A stretch of DNA of 64,000 nt, taken from NCBI RefSeq assembly GCF_005885675.1, contig NZ_VANR01000007.1, positions 62,001-126,000 on the forward strand, read 5' to 3'. The notes beneath the pieces were generated by a model. It was not told the DNA's origin. It saw only the letters and a program-made list of their open reading frames with translations, and searched no databases. Below, piece after piece: positions 19,437 to 28,316 of the stretch; positions within the stretch are counted from its first letter, which is position 1; each line of letters opens with the position of its first letter. The DNA comes from Polaribacter aestuariivivens (GTDB taxonomy: Bacteria > Bacteroidota > Bacteroidia > Flavobacteriales > Flavobacteriaceae). The position numbers and the translations under genes were made by a program.

Positions 19437-20612
19437 ATGAATTATATTTTATTTGATGGTGATGTAAGAAAATCTTTATTGCCTTTTACATATACAAGAC
19501 CAGTTGCAGATATTCGAGTTGGTATTTTAACCATTAGAGAAAAATGGGAAAAATACTTAGGCTTAACAACTACAACAATTACAGAAGAGTTTTTAGAAGA
19601 AAAATTTCCAATGGTAGAAATGGAAGAAAATATTTTACTAAATGCTTCTTTTTGTCCTACAGAAAATTTGGTTGAAAGCGTTAAAAACTTATCTAAAAAC
19701 GAAGCAATTTTTAAAGGTGAAGATGTTATTGCTTTTTACACTTCCAACAATCAAGAGGAAGTAAATTTTGATGAATACACTCAAATTGAGTTTGAAGATG
19801 ATTTAATTCAAATAAAAAATACTTGGGACATTTTTACATTTAACGGTAAAGCCATAAAACAAGATTTTAAATTGTTAACAGAAGGAAAAACATCACAACC
19901 AATTCCAAGTGGAGTTCAAGTTTTAAACGAAGAAAATATTTTTATAGAAGAAGGTGCAGAAATACTTTTTTCCACATTAAATGCTTCTGAAGGACCAATT
20001 TATATTGGTAAAGATGCTTTAATTATGGAAAGTTCTTCAATAAGAGGTCCATTTGCAATGTGTGAACATGCAGTAGTTAAAATGGGAGCAAAAATTTATA
20101 GTGATACAACTTTAGGTCCTTACTGTAAAGTTGGTGGAGAAGTAAGTAATTCTGTTTTATTTGGTTATTCAAGTAAAGGTCATGATGGTTACTTAGGAAA
20201 CTCAGTTTTAGGTGAATGGTGTAATTTAGGAGCCGATTCGAACAACTCAAATTTAAAGAACAATTATGCTGAAGTAAAATTATGGAGTTATGAAACTGAA
20301 CGATTTGCAAAAACAGGTTTGCAATTTTGCGGTTTAATGATGGGCGATCATTCTAAATGTGGTATCAATACCATGTTTAATACAGGAACTGTAGTTGGTG
20401 TAAGTGCAAATCTTTTTGGAAGTGGATTTCCAAGAAACTTTATACCTTCATTCAGTTGGGGTGGAGCAGCTGGTTTTACAAACTTTCAAATAAATAAAGT
20501 TTTTGAGGTAGCTACAGCTGTCATGAAACGTAGAAACTTAGTTTTTGATGAAAAAGAGCAAAGAATTTTAGAGCATGTTTTTGAGGAAACTAAGAAATAT
20601 AGAAATTATTAA
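19437..20612 (+). CDS. GlmU-family putative sugar nucleotidyltransferase/acyltransferase
   Basis: A 391-residue cytoplasmic protein. The N-terminal half starts MNYILFDGDVRKSLLPFTYT, followed by RPVADIRVGILTIREKW, the form seen in the bacteroidete 'GlmU family' that lacks the standard LAAGxGTRM loop. The C-terminal half (about 175-360) is a left-handed beta-helix of hexapeptide repeats (IYIGKDALIMESSSIRGP, GAKIYSDTTLGPYCKVGG), ending with the conserved FGSGFPRNFIPSFSWGG. By analogy it may handle a nucleotide-sugar precursor for cell wall or surface glycan, but the substrate is not known. A -7-like box TAGATTTG (19409-19416) lies 20 bases before the start. It converges with the GIN-domain operon at a bidirectional hairpin. 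Confidence 0.9.
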   Translation: MNYILFDGDVRKSLLPFTYTRPVADIRVGILTIREKWEKYLGLTTTTITEEFLEEKFPMVEMEENILLNASFCPTENLVESVKNLSKNEAIFKGEDVIAFYTSNNQEEVNFDEYTQIEFEDDLIQIKNTWDIFTFNGKAIKQDFKLLTEGKTSQPIPSGVQVLNEENIFIEEGAEILFSTLNASEGPIYIGKDALIMESSSIRGPFAMCEHAVVKMGAKIYSDTTLGPYCKVGGEVSNSVLFGYSSKGHDGYLGNSVLGEWCNLGADSNNSNLKNNYAEVKLWSYETERFAKTGLQFCGLMMGDHSKCGINTMFNTGTVVGVSANLFGSGFPRNFIPSFSWGGAAGFTNFQINKVFEVATAVMKRRNLVFDEKEQRILEHVFEETKKYRNY

Positions 20613-20646
20613 AACTATTTAGTTTTAAAATTTAAAATATAGCTAT

Positions 20647-20681
20647 AAAAAAGCCTTAAAATTAATTTTAAGGCTTTTTTT
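20647..20681. terminator. Bidirectional terminator between convergent genes
   Basis: A long near-perfect palindrome (AAAAAAGCCTTAAAATT / AATTTTAAGGCTTTTTT) carries A and T tracts at its ends. It sits between the GlmU-like gene (+) and the GIN-domain operon (-). Confidence 0.88.
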
Positions 20682-20705
20682 ATTAAAGTTTAATAAGTTG
20701 TTTAT

Positions 20706-21440
20706 TTAATTTCTATCCACAATACTTCCAGAACCTACAGATTTGCTGTTTACATGAGTTGGATTTCCTTTATAATAAATACTTCCTGATCCAACTAATT
20801 TTGCATCTATTTTGTTTTTAACAGTTGTTTTTACGCTTCCAGAACCTGCAATAGTAGCATTAACATCGTTTGTGTTTAATTCAAAAGCTCTAATACTTCC
20901 AGAACCAGCTATTGAGCACTTAAAAGTTTCAGTTTTTCCCTCTAAGTCTATGTTTCCAGAACCACCAATATTAGCGTTCACGTTTTTTGCATTTAGTTGT
21001 AAATCTATATTTCCAGAACCGCCTAAACTAACACTAAAATCTTTCGCGTTTATAATTTCTTTACTAGTAATATTTCCAGAACCTCCCAAACCAATACTTT
21101 CAATATCTTTAAAAGTTACAGTAACTGTTAACCTTTTGGTAGTCGAAATATTTGTGTTTTTTTTGAAGTTTATTTTTAATGAACCGCTTTTAACTTCAGT
21201 TTCTATATAAGGTATTATATTTTCTTCACCTTCAATGGTAATTTTTCCTTCTGTTCCTTTTATAAGAATTACATCAAATGAGCCACCAGCGTTTATTGCG
21301 TCGTAATCATCTGTAGTTCTGTTTACAGTAATTACATTTCCATTACCTTTTATTTTTTCACTTTTTCCCCACCAATTTTGTGCATTTATAGAAAATGTTA
21401 GTGATAAAATTAAAGTTGTAAAAAGTATTTTTTTATTCAT
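20706..21440 (-). CDS. Secreted head-GIN domain (DUF2807) beta-solenoid protein
   Basis: I chose the ATG at 21440 because it gives a clean signal peptide (MNKKILFTTLILSLTFSINA). The open frame starts 19 codons earlier but overlaps the previous gene. The about 244-residue protein is a DUF2807 'putative auto-transporter adhesin' type. It has regularly spaced turns (GGSGNI, GGSGNI, GGSGNI, AGSGSI, AGSGSV, VGSGSI, VGSGSI) about 20 residues apart, which implies a beta-helix with one glycine-rich turn per coil. It is the last gene of the sigma-factor operon and is probably periplasmic or on the surface. Its function is unknown; envelope-stress sensing or structure is inferred from the operon. Confidence 0.9.
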   Translation of the reverse strand: MNKKILFTTLILSLTFSINAQNWWGKSEKIKGNGNVITVNRTTDDYDAINAGGSFDVILIKGTEGKITIEGEENIIPYIETEVKSGSLKINFKKNTNISTTKRLTVTVTFKDIESIGLGGSGNITSKEIINAKDFSVSLGGSGNIDLQLNAKNVNANIGGSGNIDLEGKTETFKCSIAGSGSIRAFELNTNDVNATIAGSGSVKTTVKNKIDAKLVGSGSIYYKGNPTHVNSKSVGSGSIVDRN

Positions 21441-21468
21441 AATAGTTGTTTTAGTTGATTTTTTATTT

Positions 21469-22548
21469 CTAATTTTCTTCAAATCTAACACTTCCATATT
21501 GTGAGTTTATATGAACTCTAGCGTTAGTTTTTCCTTTACCGTATTTACCTTCGTAATATTTTTTGGTAGATTTTGTGATGCTTTTAAAAAGCTCAATATT
21601 AGCATCATTTCTTTTAAAACTACTGTATTGTAAATCAATTTCAAAATCAAAGGTTGCTCCACTTTCTACACCAATTTTAATACCAGTATATTGTCCAGAA
21701 ATATCTACTTTTTCGAAACCATTTTGTAAGTTTTTAATATAAAGTGAACCATAATCTGTATCAATAATTATTTTTTTACGGATATTTCCAAATCGCATTG
21801 TTACGTAATCGGAATTTCCATTAATACTTTCTGCATCGTTTACGATAATAGAACCATAATCTAAATTAAAATCGATAGTTTCTGCTTTGTCAAATTTTAA
21901 TGTTGAATAATCTGCATTTAAATTAATGTTTTCAGAGTTTTCTACTGTTAATTTTGAATAATCAATATTCACGTTACCACTTTTCATATATGAAATAGAG
22001 GAAGAAGAACAATAATCTAAATTTATGCTGTTGTTTGATGCTGTTAAATCTCCTATAGAAATTTTACCGTAATCGCAATTTATAGTTGCTTTCCCAGAAA
22101 GATTCCCCATATAAATACTTCCGTAATTATTGTCTAAGTCTACTGAGTTTGTCTTAGGCATTTTTACAATATAATTTATTTTGTAACTAGTGTTTTTATT
22201 TTTTCCCCACCAAGACCAACTACTCTTACTTTTTTCTATAATTGTTTTGGCTTCTACTAAAGATTTGCTAGCGTTAAATCGAATTTCTATAGAATTTAAC
22301 TTTGTTTCTACTTCGTCTAAATCATCACCTTTAACAGTAATTTGCACTTCAATTTCAACACTGTTTTTATCCCAAGTAGTAATATTTAAATCGCCATATT
22401 TATTGCTTAAAGAAACTGTTGCATTTGAATTTACACTGTATTCTTTTTTTACGGTTTTACTTTTTTCGTGTTTTTTATCATTGTTATTGGCAGTAAGTAC
22501 TGCAGGAAACAACAACAAAAAGAATGTGATTTTATATAAAAATTTCAT
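21469..22548 (-). CDS. Secreted DUF4097-like repeat protein (beta-solenoid)
   Basis: A 359-residue protein with a signal peptide (MKFLYKITFFLLLFPAVLTA). The core (about 120-300) repeats a motif like NNYGSIYMGNL, CDYGKISIGDL, IDYSKLTVEN, ADYSTLKFDK, LDYGSIIVND and TDYGSLYIKN every 20 or so residues. This looks like a coil-by-coil beta-helix with a DYGS turn. The N-terminal part (TVSLSNKYGDLNITTWD) resembles DUF4097. The start overlaps the preceding anti-sigma-like gene by 17 bases, so the two are translationally coupled. It is the third gene of the sigma operon, followed by a second solenoid protein with different turns. The role is unknown. Confidence 0.88.
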   Translation of the reverse strand: MKFLYKITFFLLLFPAVLTANNNDKKHEKSKTVKKEYSVNSNATVSLSNKYGDLNITTWDKNSVEIEVQITVKGDDLDEVETKLNSIEIRFNASKSLVEAKTIIEKSKSSWSWWGKNKNTSYKINYIVKMPKTNSVDLDNNYGSIYMGNLSGKATINCDYGKISIGDLTASNNSINLDYCSSSSISYMKSGNVNIDYSKLTVENSENINLNADYSTLKFDKAETIDFNLDYGSIIVNDAESINGNSDYVTMRFGNIRKKIIIDTDYGSLYIKNLQNGFEKVDISGQYTGIKIGVESGATFDFEIDLQYSSFKRNDANIELFKSITKSTKKYYEGKYGKGKTNARVHINSQYGSVRFEEN

Positions 22549-23056
22549 TTTTAATAAGATTAGGGTTTTTAATTTGATCTATTTGTTTTAAAGTATTTTC
22601 TAAAATATCTAAACGTCTTTGGTAATTTTTAATCATGGCACTAATAATTCTTCTTTGTTTGCCATTTTTATTTAATTCAAGTACAAATATTTTATAATTA
22701 TCTTCTAATTCTTCCAATTCATTTAAAGCGTTTTCTATGATTGTTTCGGTATCTAAGCTTCTGTTTTTTTCTAAAACTTTTATTTCATTGTTAATCGTTG
22801 AAACAAAATAGTTTTGTACTTCTTGCATTTTTGGTGAAACATCAGCCAAATCCATTTGTCTTTTTTGGTGATTGCTTCCTAACCAAAAACCTAAAACTAA
22901 AATCACAGAAGCAGCAACACTTAACCATTTCCAAGAAGTTTTGGGTTTTTTAATAGTCGAGTTTAGTTTGCGCTCAAAACGTTCTAAGTGACCAGAATGA
23001 GGTTCTTTAAAATCGAAATTATTTTCAGAAAAAAATTGATGTAATTTATCTTCCAT
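22532..23056 (-). CDS. Single-pass membrane protein, putative anti-sigma-type partner
   Basis: A 174-residue protein. The N-terminal about 40 cytoplasmic residues (MEDKLHQFFSENNFDF ...) precede one membrane helix (about 45-62, WLSVAASVILVLGFWLGS). A charged, helical periplasmic part follows, rich in Glu/Leu (ENALNELEELEDNYKIFVLE), perhaps a coiled coil. It lies between an ECF sigma gene (11-base overlap) and a secreted solenoid protein (17-base overlap), the usual place for an anti-sigma factor or its equivalent. I see no zinc-binding HxxxCxxC motif, so the anti-sigma role is inferred from position and topology only. Confidence 0.82.
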   Translation of the reverse strand: MEDKLHQFFSENNFDFKEPHSGHLERFERKLNSTIKKPKTSWKWLSVAASVILVLGFWLGSNHQKRQMDLADVSPKMQEVQNYFVSTINNEIKVLEKNRSLDTETIIENALNELEELEDNYKIFVLELNKNGKQRRIISAMIKNYQRRLDILENTLKQIDQIKNPNLIKNEIFI

Positions 23057-23615
23057 ATGCTTGTGTTTTTATATTCTCCGCAAGTAAAACTTGCTTTAAT
23101 TTTTTCTTTGCTCTTGAAACTGTGGTTCTAACATTTTCATTTGTATAGTTTAATATTTGTGCAATTTCTTCATAATCATAGCCTTCAATTAAGTTTAAAT
23201 TTAGTACCAATCTGTAATTTTCTTTTAAACCTTGTAAACAATTTAAAACAATTTCTGGTTTCAAACCAGTATATTCAATTGCTTCGTCTTGTGTATTATC
23301 ATCATTTGGAATCACTTCCATTTTTACTTCTTGATATCTAGAGTTTTTCTTTAATTGCGTCAAACTTTTATTAATAACAATTCTTTTCAACCAAGCTCCA
23401 AAAGTAACTTCACCTTTGTAAGTATGCATTTTTGTAAAAACCGTTAAAAAGGCTTCTTGCATAATATCTTCCGCTTCAAAATCATCTTTTAAAATGCGAT
23501 AAGAAGTATTGTACATTGCTTTGTAATAAGCTTTGTAAATTTCTAATTGCGCGTTTTTATCCGACTTTTTGCAGCGTTCTATAAGGTTGGTTATATGTGG
23601 TTGATTAGCTTCCAA
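23046..23615 (-). CDS. ECF-type RNA polymerase sigma factor (sigma-70 family)
   Basis: A 189-residue sigma factor that would direct RNA polymerase to a small regulon. Region 2 (about 20-95) contains YNTSYRILKDDFEAEDIMQEAFLTVF and FGAWLKRIVINKSL. Region 4 (about 130-180) has the helix-turn-helix YDYEEIAQILNYTNENVRTTVSRAKKKLK. It is the first gene of a four-gene, translationally coupled operon with a membrane protein and two exported solenoid proteins, suggesting an envelope-related signal. Whether it drives its own operon cannot be decided from the upstream sequence. Confidence 0.93.
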   Translation of the reverse strand: MEANQPHITNLIERCKKSDKNAQLEIYKAYYKAMYNTSYRILKDDFEAEDIMQEAFLTVFTKMHTYKGEVTFGAWLKRIVINKSLTQLKKNSRYQEVKMEVIPNDDNTQDEAIEYTGLKPEIVLNCLQGLKENYRLVLNLNLIEGYDYEEIAQILNYTNENVRTTVSRAKKKLKQVLLAENIKTQAYGR

Positions 23616-23737
23616 TAAAACGTTTCTATGTTAAAGACAAAAACATCTTTAACTTGTGACACTTTTCTGGAAATAAAAGTAAACTTTTTATTTTAGGTAA
23701 GTTTTTTAGAAAATTATGAAAGAATAAAATAGTTTTA

Positions 23738-24529
23738 TTAATGGCTGTTTTCTAGAATATTACTTTCTAAATTTTCAAAATTATATAAGGTTTTATCTAA
23801 TAAATGCGAAGGGTAAACGTTTTGTAAGGCATTCATCATTACAGAGCTTCTATCAGGAAAATCTTGTTCCCAATTAGTAATCATTTCTTTAATTTTTTTG
23901 CGCTGTAAATTTTCTTGAGAACCACACAAATTACAAGGTATTATTGGAAAGTTTAGTAAGTTTGCGTAAGTTTCAATATCACTTTCTTTACAAAGAGATA
24001 AAGGTCTTAAAATGATTAAATCTCCAGTATCATTTACAAATTTTGGAGGCATGGTTTCTAACTTACCAGCAAAGAAAAAATTGAGTAAAAAAGTTTCAAT
24101 GATGTCATTTCTATGATGGCCTAAAGCCAATTTGTTGCATCCTAAATCTCTAGCAGCTTCATATAAAGTTCCTCTTCTTAAACGAGAACATAAACTACAC
24201 GTTGTTTTACCTTCTGGGGTTTTTTCCATAACCACTTTATAGGTGTTTTTTTCAATAATTTTATAAGCTACATTTAAGTCAATTAAATATTTAGGCAATA
24301 TTTCTTCTGGAAAACCTGGTTGTTTTTGATCTAAATTCACAGCAATAATATCGAAAGAAATTGGAGCCACTTTTTTAAAATGAAGCATCATATTTAATAA
24401 GGTGTAGCTATCTTTTCCTCCAGAAAGACAAACCATTATTTTATCACCATTTTCAATCATTGAAAATTGTTCAATAGCTTCTGCAACAGATCGTTGTAGT
24501 TTTTTTGTGATTTGTTTCAAATTTTCCAT
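23738..24529 (-). CDS. ttcA: tRNA 2-thiocytidine (s2C32) synthetase TtcA
   Basis: TtcA thiolates cytidine 32 of certain tRNAs using ATP and an iron-sulfur cluster. The protein begins [15 protein letters not shown] (ATG at 24529; the open frame extends 16 codons upstream but without family similarity). It has the PP-loop SGGKDS (residues 36-41), the cluster cysteines CSLC near the middle ([13 protein letters not shown]) and CNLC further on ([19 protein letters not shown]), and the [16 protein letters not shown] motif. The size of 263 residues fits the family. It is divergent from lon. Confidence 0.94.
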   Translation of the reverse strand: MENLKQITKKLQRSVAEAIEQFSMIENGDKIMVCLSGGKDSYTLLNMMLHFKKVAPISFDIIAVNLDQKQPGFPEEILPKYLIDLNVAYKIIEKNTYKVVMEKTPEGKTTCSLCSRLRRGTLYEAARDLGCNKLALGHHRNDIIETFLLNFFFAGKLETMPPKFVNDTGDLIILRPLSLCKESDIETYANLLNFPIIPCNLCGSQENLQRKKIKEMITNWEQDFPDRSSVMMNALQNVYPSHLLDKTLYNFENLESNILENSH

Positions 24530-24712
24530 AAGTGCAAAAATAATATTAAGAAAGCGATAATAAAATTCCTTTGGCACAACAATTGTCTTTATTTAATAGA
24601 TAATCTTTAATAAAGTTTTTATTTATTTGATTATCAATATTTTAAAAATAATAAACTAATATTGATTTTTTGTTTTTTGAAAATCAATGTCAGTATGACA
24701 GATATAAAGAAG

Positions 24713-27166
24713 ATGAGTAAGCCAAAAGTAATGAGATTAGACAATATGTCGCTCCAAAATATGTTGAATGAAGATTCTGAGTTAATTCCATTAATGACGC
24801 CAGAAGATGAAGAAATTATTAATAAAGAGAGCGTACCAGAAATTTTACCAATTTTACCATTAAGAAATACTGTTTTATTTCCAGGTGTTGTAATTCCAAT
24901 TACTGCAGGTAGAGATAAATCTATTCAATTAATAAAAGACGCCAATAAAGGCAGCAAAGTTATTGGTGTTGTAGCTCAAAAAAATGAAGAAGTTGAAGAG
25001 CCAACCTTAAAAGATATTCATAAAACAGGTGTTGTAGCACAAATTTTACGTGTTTTAAAAATGCCAGATGGAAATACAACTGTAATTATTCAAGGTAAAA
25101 AACGTTTTGAAATAGATACAATTATTCAAGACAAACCTTACTTAAAAGCAACTGTAAAAGAGGCAATTGAAGATACAGCTGTAGATGATAAAAAAGAATT
25201 TGATGCAATTATAGATGCTATAAAAGAACAAGCGTTGGAGGTTATTAAAGAAAACCCAATGTTGCCAACTGAAGCTTCTTTTGCAATTAAAAATATACAA
25301 TCTAATTCTTTTTTGGTGAATTTCATATCATCAAATATGGATTTATCTGTGGCTCAAAAACAAGTTATTTTAGAAAAAGATAATTTAAAAGAACGCGCAT
25401 TATTAGCCTTAAAAAATTTAAATAGAGAGCTTCAAAAGTTAAAGCTTCGTAACGATATTCAGTCTAAAACTCGTGAAGATTTAGATCAGCAACAACGTGA
25501 ATATTATTTACACCAGCAACTTAAAACAATTCAAGAAGAATTGGGTGGTGTTTCTAATGATCAAGAATTAGAAGAAATGCGCCAAAAGGCGAAAACTAAA
25601 AAATGGACCAAAGAAGTTGGTGAAACTTTTGCTAAAGAGTTGGCTCGTTTAAAGCGAATGAATCCGCAAATGGCAGAATATGGTGTACAAAGAAGTTACC
25701 TAGAATTGTTGCTAGAATTGCCTTGGGGAGAATTTACAGAAGATAAATTTGATTTAAAAAGAGCCACAAAAATTTTAGATAGAGATCATTTTGGTTTAGA
25801 AAAAGTAAAAGAACGAATTATTGAACACTTGGCTGTTTTAAAGTTGCGAAACGATATGAAATCGCCAATAATCTGTTTATATGGTCCTCCAGGAGTTGGA
25901 AAAACTTCTTTAGGAAAATCTATAGCAGAGGCATTAGGTCGTAAATATGTGAGAATGTCTTTAGGTGGTTTAAGAGATGAAGCAGAAATTCGCGGACATA
26001 GAAAAACCTATATAGGAGCAATGCCTGGGCGTTTAATTCAAAATTTAAAAAAGGCAGAAAGTTCAAATCCTGTTTTTGTATTAGACGAAATAGATAAATT
26101 AGGCCAAAGTCATCAAGGAGATCCATCATCTGCAATGTTAGAGGTATTAGACCCAGAACAAAATGAAGCTTTTTATGATAATTATTTAGAAGTAGGGTAT
26201 GATTTGTCTAAAGTACTTTTTATTGCTACGGCTAATAATTTAGGACAAATTCCTTGGGCTTTACGCGATAGAATGGAAATTATAAATGTTACTGGATATA
26301 CTATTGAAGAAAAAGTAGAAATTGCTAAAAAACACTTGTTACCAAAACAATTAAAAGAGCATGGTTTATCTGCAAAACACTTAAAACTTGGTAAAAAGCA
26401 AATTGAAACAATAGTAGAAGGTTATACAAGAGAATCTGGAGTAAGAGGTTTAGAAAAGCAAGTTGCTAAAGTGGTTCGTTTTGTAGCAAAATCTATTGCT
26501 ATGGAAGAGCCTTATGAAATTGCTTTAACTTCAGAAAAAGTAGAAGAAATTTTAGGAACACCAAGAAATAGAGATAAGTATGAAAATAATGGTGTTGCAG
26601 GAGTAGTAACAGGATTGGCTTGGACACAAGTTGGAGGTGATATTTTGTTTATAGAATCAATTTTATCTAAAGGAAAAGGAAACCTTTCCATTACAGGTAA
26701 CTTAGGTAATGTAATGAAAGAATCTGCAACAATTGCGTTACAGTATATAAAGTCGAATGCAGAAGAGTTTGGTATTGAACCAGAAATAATGGAAAAGTAT
26801 AACGTTCATATACATGTACCAGAAGGAGCAACTCCAAAAGATGGCCCAAGTGCAGGTATTACTATGTTAACTTCTTTGGTATCTTCTTACACGCAACGTA
26901 AAGTAAAAAATAAATTAGCAATGACTGGCGAAATCACATTGCGAGGAAAAGTGTTACCTGTTGGCGGAATTAAAGAAAAAATACTTGCTGCAAAAAGAGC
27001 AAATATTAAAGAAATAATTTTGTGTGAAGACAATAGAAAAGATATTTTAGAAATTAAAGAAAGTTATTTAAAAGGACTTACTTTTCATTATGTTTCAGAT
27101 ATGAAACAAGTCATAGAAATTGCACTTACCAAACAAAAAGTTGAAAACGCTAAGAAATTAGTATAA
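24713..27166 (+). CDS. lon: ATP-dependent protease Lon
   Basis: Lon degrades misfolded and regulatory proteins in the cytoplasm. The N-terminal substrate-binding domain (about 45-250) starts with [20 protein letters not shown]. The AAA+ module has Walker [10 protein letters not shown] and Walker [10 protein letters not shown]. The C-terminal Ser-Lys protease domain has the nucleophile Ser in DGPSAGITM and the Lys in [11 protein letters not shown] prefer the ATG at 24713 ([14 protein letters not shown], 817 residues). ATG 24695 is also possible. The longest open frame begins at a TTG in 24662 and is unlikely. A strong terminator follows. Confidence 0.96.
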   Translation: MSKPKVMRLDNMSLQNMLNEDSELIPLMTPEDEEIINKESVPEILPILPLRNTVLFPGVVIPITAGRDKSIQLIKDANKGSKVIGVVAQKNEEVEEPTLKDIHKTGVVAQILRVLKMPDGNTTVIIQGKKRFEIDTIIQDKPYLKATVKEAIEDTAVDDKKEFDAIIDAIKEQALEVIKENPMLPTEASFAIKNIQSNSFLVNFISSNMDLSVAQKQVILEKDNLKERALLALKNLNRELQKLKLRNDIQSKTREDLDQQQREYYLHQQLKTIQEELGGVSNDQELEEMRQKAKTKKWTKEVGETFAKELARLKRMNPQMAEYGVQRSYLELLLELPWGEFTEDKFDLKRATKILDRDHFGLEKVKERIIEHLAVLKLRNDMKSPIICLYGPPGVGKTSLGKSIAEALGRKYVRMSLGGLRDEAEIRGHRKTYIGAMPGRLIQNLKKAESSNPVFVLDEIDKLGQSHQGDPSSAMLEVLDPEQNEAFYDNYLEVGYDLSKVLFIATANNLGQIPWALRDRMEIINVTGYTIEEKVEIAKKHLLPKQLKEHGLSAKHLKLGKKQIETIVEGYTRESGVRGLEKQVAKVVRFVAKSIAMEEPYEIALTSEKVEEILGTPRNRDKYENNGVAGVVTGLAWTQVGGDILFIESILSKGKGNLSITGNLGNVMKESATIALQYIKSNAEEFGIEPEIMEKYNVHIHVPEGATPKDGPSAGITMLTSLVSSYTQRKVKNKLAMTGEITLRGKVLPVGGIKEKILAAKRANIKEIILCEDNRKDILEIKESYLKGLTFHYVSDMKQVIEIALTKQKVENAKKLV

Positions 27167-27168
27167 TA

Positions 27169-27203
27169 AAAAAAGCCTCTCAATTTTGAGAGGCTTTTTT
27201 TTG
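27169..27203 (+). terminator. Intrinsic terminator after lon
   Basis: An AAGCCTCTCAA / TTGAGAGGCTT stem is followed by a T run. Its core is identical to the hairpin after the next gene (28142-28172). Confidence 0.9.
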
Positions 27204-27283
27204 AGTTCATTTTTTTATTATATGAGTTAAATACAGCCTTTAATTTACATTAGTTTTGAAGCAAAATAATAAAAACCAAAATT

Positions 27284-28123
27284 ATGAGAATTAAAAATTT
27301 AGTACTTGCAATATTATCAATTGCAGTTTTAAGTAGTTGTAGTTCAAGTTCAGAAGCAGAAGTAAATGGTACATCACAAGTACAATTTAAGTTAGTTGAT
27401 GCTCCTGGAGATTATAAAGAGGTAAATGTGGAAATTGTTGACATTCAGTACAATAATTCAGAATCCGAAGATGATTCAGCTTGGAAAAGTTTTACCAGCT
27501 TTTCTGGACCAATCAATGTCGATTTAACAACATTAATTGCTGGTAATTCAGTAATCTTATCAGATGAAGTTATAGAGGCAGGTATGTTAAAACAAATAAG
27601 ATTAGTTTTAGGTTCTAACAACACATTGTTGCTAGAAGGAGAAATAAATACCAGACCTCTAAGTACACCAAGTGCTCAACAATCAGGTTTAAAATTAATG
27701 CTTAATGAAGAGTTAGAAGCAGGCTTTTCTTATACCTTTATTTTAGACTGGGATGTTCAAAAATCTATTGTAGAAGCAGGTGGTTCTGGAAATTATAATT
27801 TAAAACCAGTAATTAGAGTAAATGCAGAAAAAAACTCAGGAACTATTTCGGGATCAGTTTTTCAAGATAATGGAACTACAGAAACTTCAGACGATACACC
27901 TTTAGAAGATGCATTAGTGTCTATATACACTACTACAAATGTTTTAGTAGCAGAAACGTACACAAATGCAGAAGGTAATTTTACTGTTCAAGGGTTACCA
28001 GCTGGAAATTATATTGTAAAAATTACAAAAGGTAGTTTTATAGAATTCACATCATCTACCAATGTAACAGTTAATGTTGGTGAAACAGTAAGTTTTGGTA
28101 ATGTAGTTTTAATTAGTATTTAA
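27284..28123 (+). CDS. DUF4382 lipoprotein with C-terminal carboxypeptidase-regulatory-like domain
   Basis: A 279-residue lipoprotein: signal peptide MRIKNLVLAILSIAVL with lipobox LSSC (Cys about 19) and a Ser-rich linker. Residues about 30-180 match the DUF4382 pattern (QVQFKLVDAPGDYKEVNVEI ... GMLKQIRLVLGSNN). Residues about 190-279 form a beta-sandwich of the carboxypeptidase regulatory / CarboxypepD_reg type (GTISGSVFQDNG ... TNAEGNFTVQGLPAGNYIVKITK). It is predicted to be anchored in the membrane facing the periplasm or surface. It is monocistronic between two identical terminators. Function unknown. Confidence 0.9.
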   Translation: MRIKNLVLAILSIAVLSSCSSSSEAEVNGTSQVQFKLVDAPGDYKEVNVEIVDIQYNNSESEDDSAWKSFTSFSGPINVDLTTLIAGNSVILSDEVIEAGMLKQIRLVLGSNNTLLLEGEINTRPLSTPSAQQSGLKLMLNEELEAGFSYTFILDWDVQKSIVEAGGSGNYNLKPVIRVNAEKNSGTISGSVFQDNGTTETSDDTPLEDALVSIYTTTNVLVAETYTNAEGNFTVQGLPAGNYIVKITKGSFIEFTSSTNVTVNVGETVSFGNVVLISI

Positions 28124-28141
28124 TAATTAATTAAAATATAT

Positions 28142-28172
28142 AAGCCTCTCAATTTTGAGAGGCTTTTTTTTA
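28142..28172 (+). terminator. Intrinsic terminator after the DUF4382 gene
   Basis: The sequence AAGCCTCTCAATTTTGAGAG and its following GCTTTTTTTT duplicate the lon terminator base for base over about 30 positions. Confidence 0.9.
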
Positions 28173-28178
28173 TTATTT

Positions 28179-28312
28179 CGTTAACGTGTTTGTATATGGT
28201 TTGTTGCGTGGTTAAGCACGTAATTTAGCAAATAAAAACCGAATAGAAAATCCGCGAGGATTTTCGTAAGTAGGCTAGAACTAGCAATAAATTATATACG
28301 TTGTTACCTTGC
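28179..28312. repeat. Hairpin-rich cassette-boundary element (left side of RelA/SpoT gene)
   Basis: A 134-base non-coding block with nested palindromes: CGTG-GTTAAG-CACG, AAAATCC-GCGA-GGATTTT and CTAG-AA-CTAG. The ends are roughly complementary (GTTAACGTG...GTATAT against ATATAC...GTTAC). It finishes with GTTACCTTGC (28303-28312), which is repeated inverted on the far side of the gene. I recall similar blocks between genes in other flavobacterial genomes, but cannot verify this here. Confidence 0.6.
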
Positions 28313-28316
28313 GTTT

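Noticed and set aside
20706..21497. Longest frame of the GIN-domain protein
   Set aside because: The first 19 codons overlap the previous gene and precede the signal peptide; the ATG at 21440 fits better.
24662..24712. TTG start for Lon upstream of the family N-terminus
   Set aside because: The extra residues ([11 protein letters not shown]) do not fit the family and two ATGs lie downstream.
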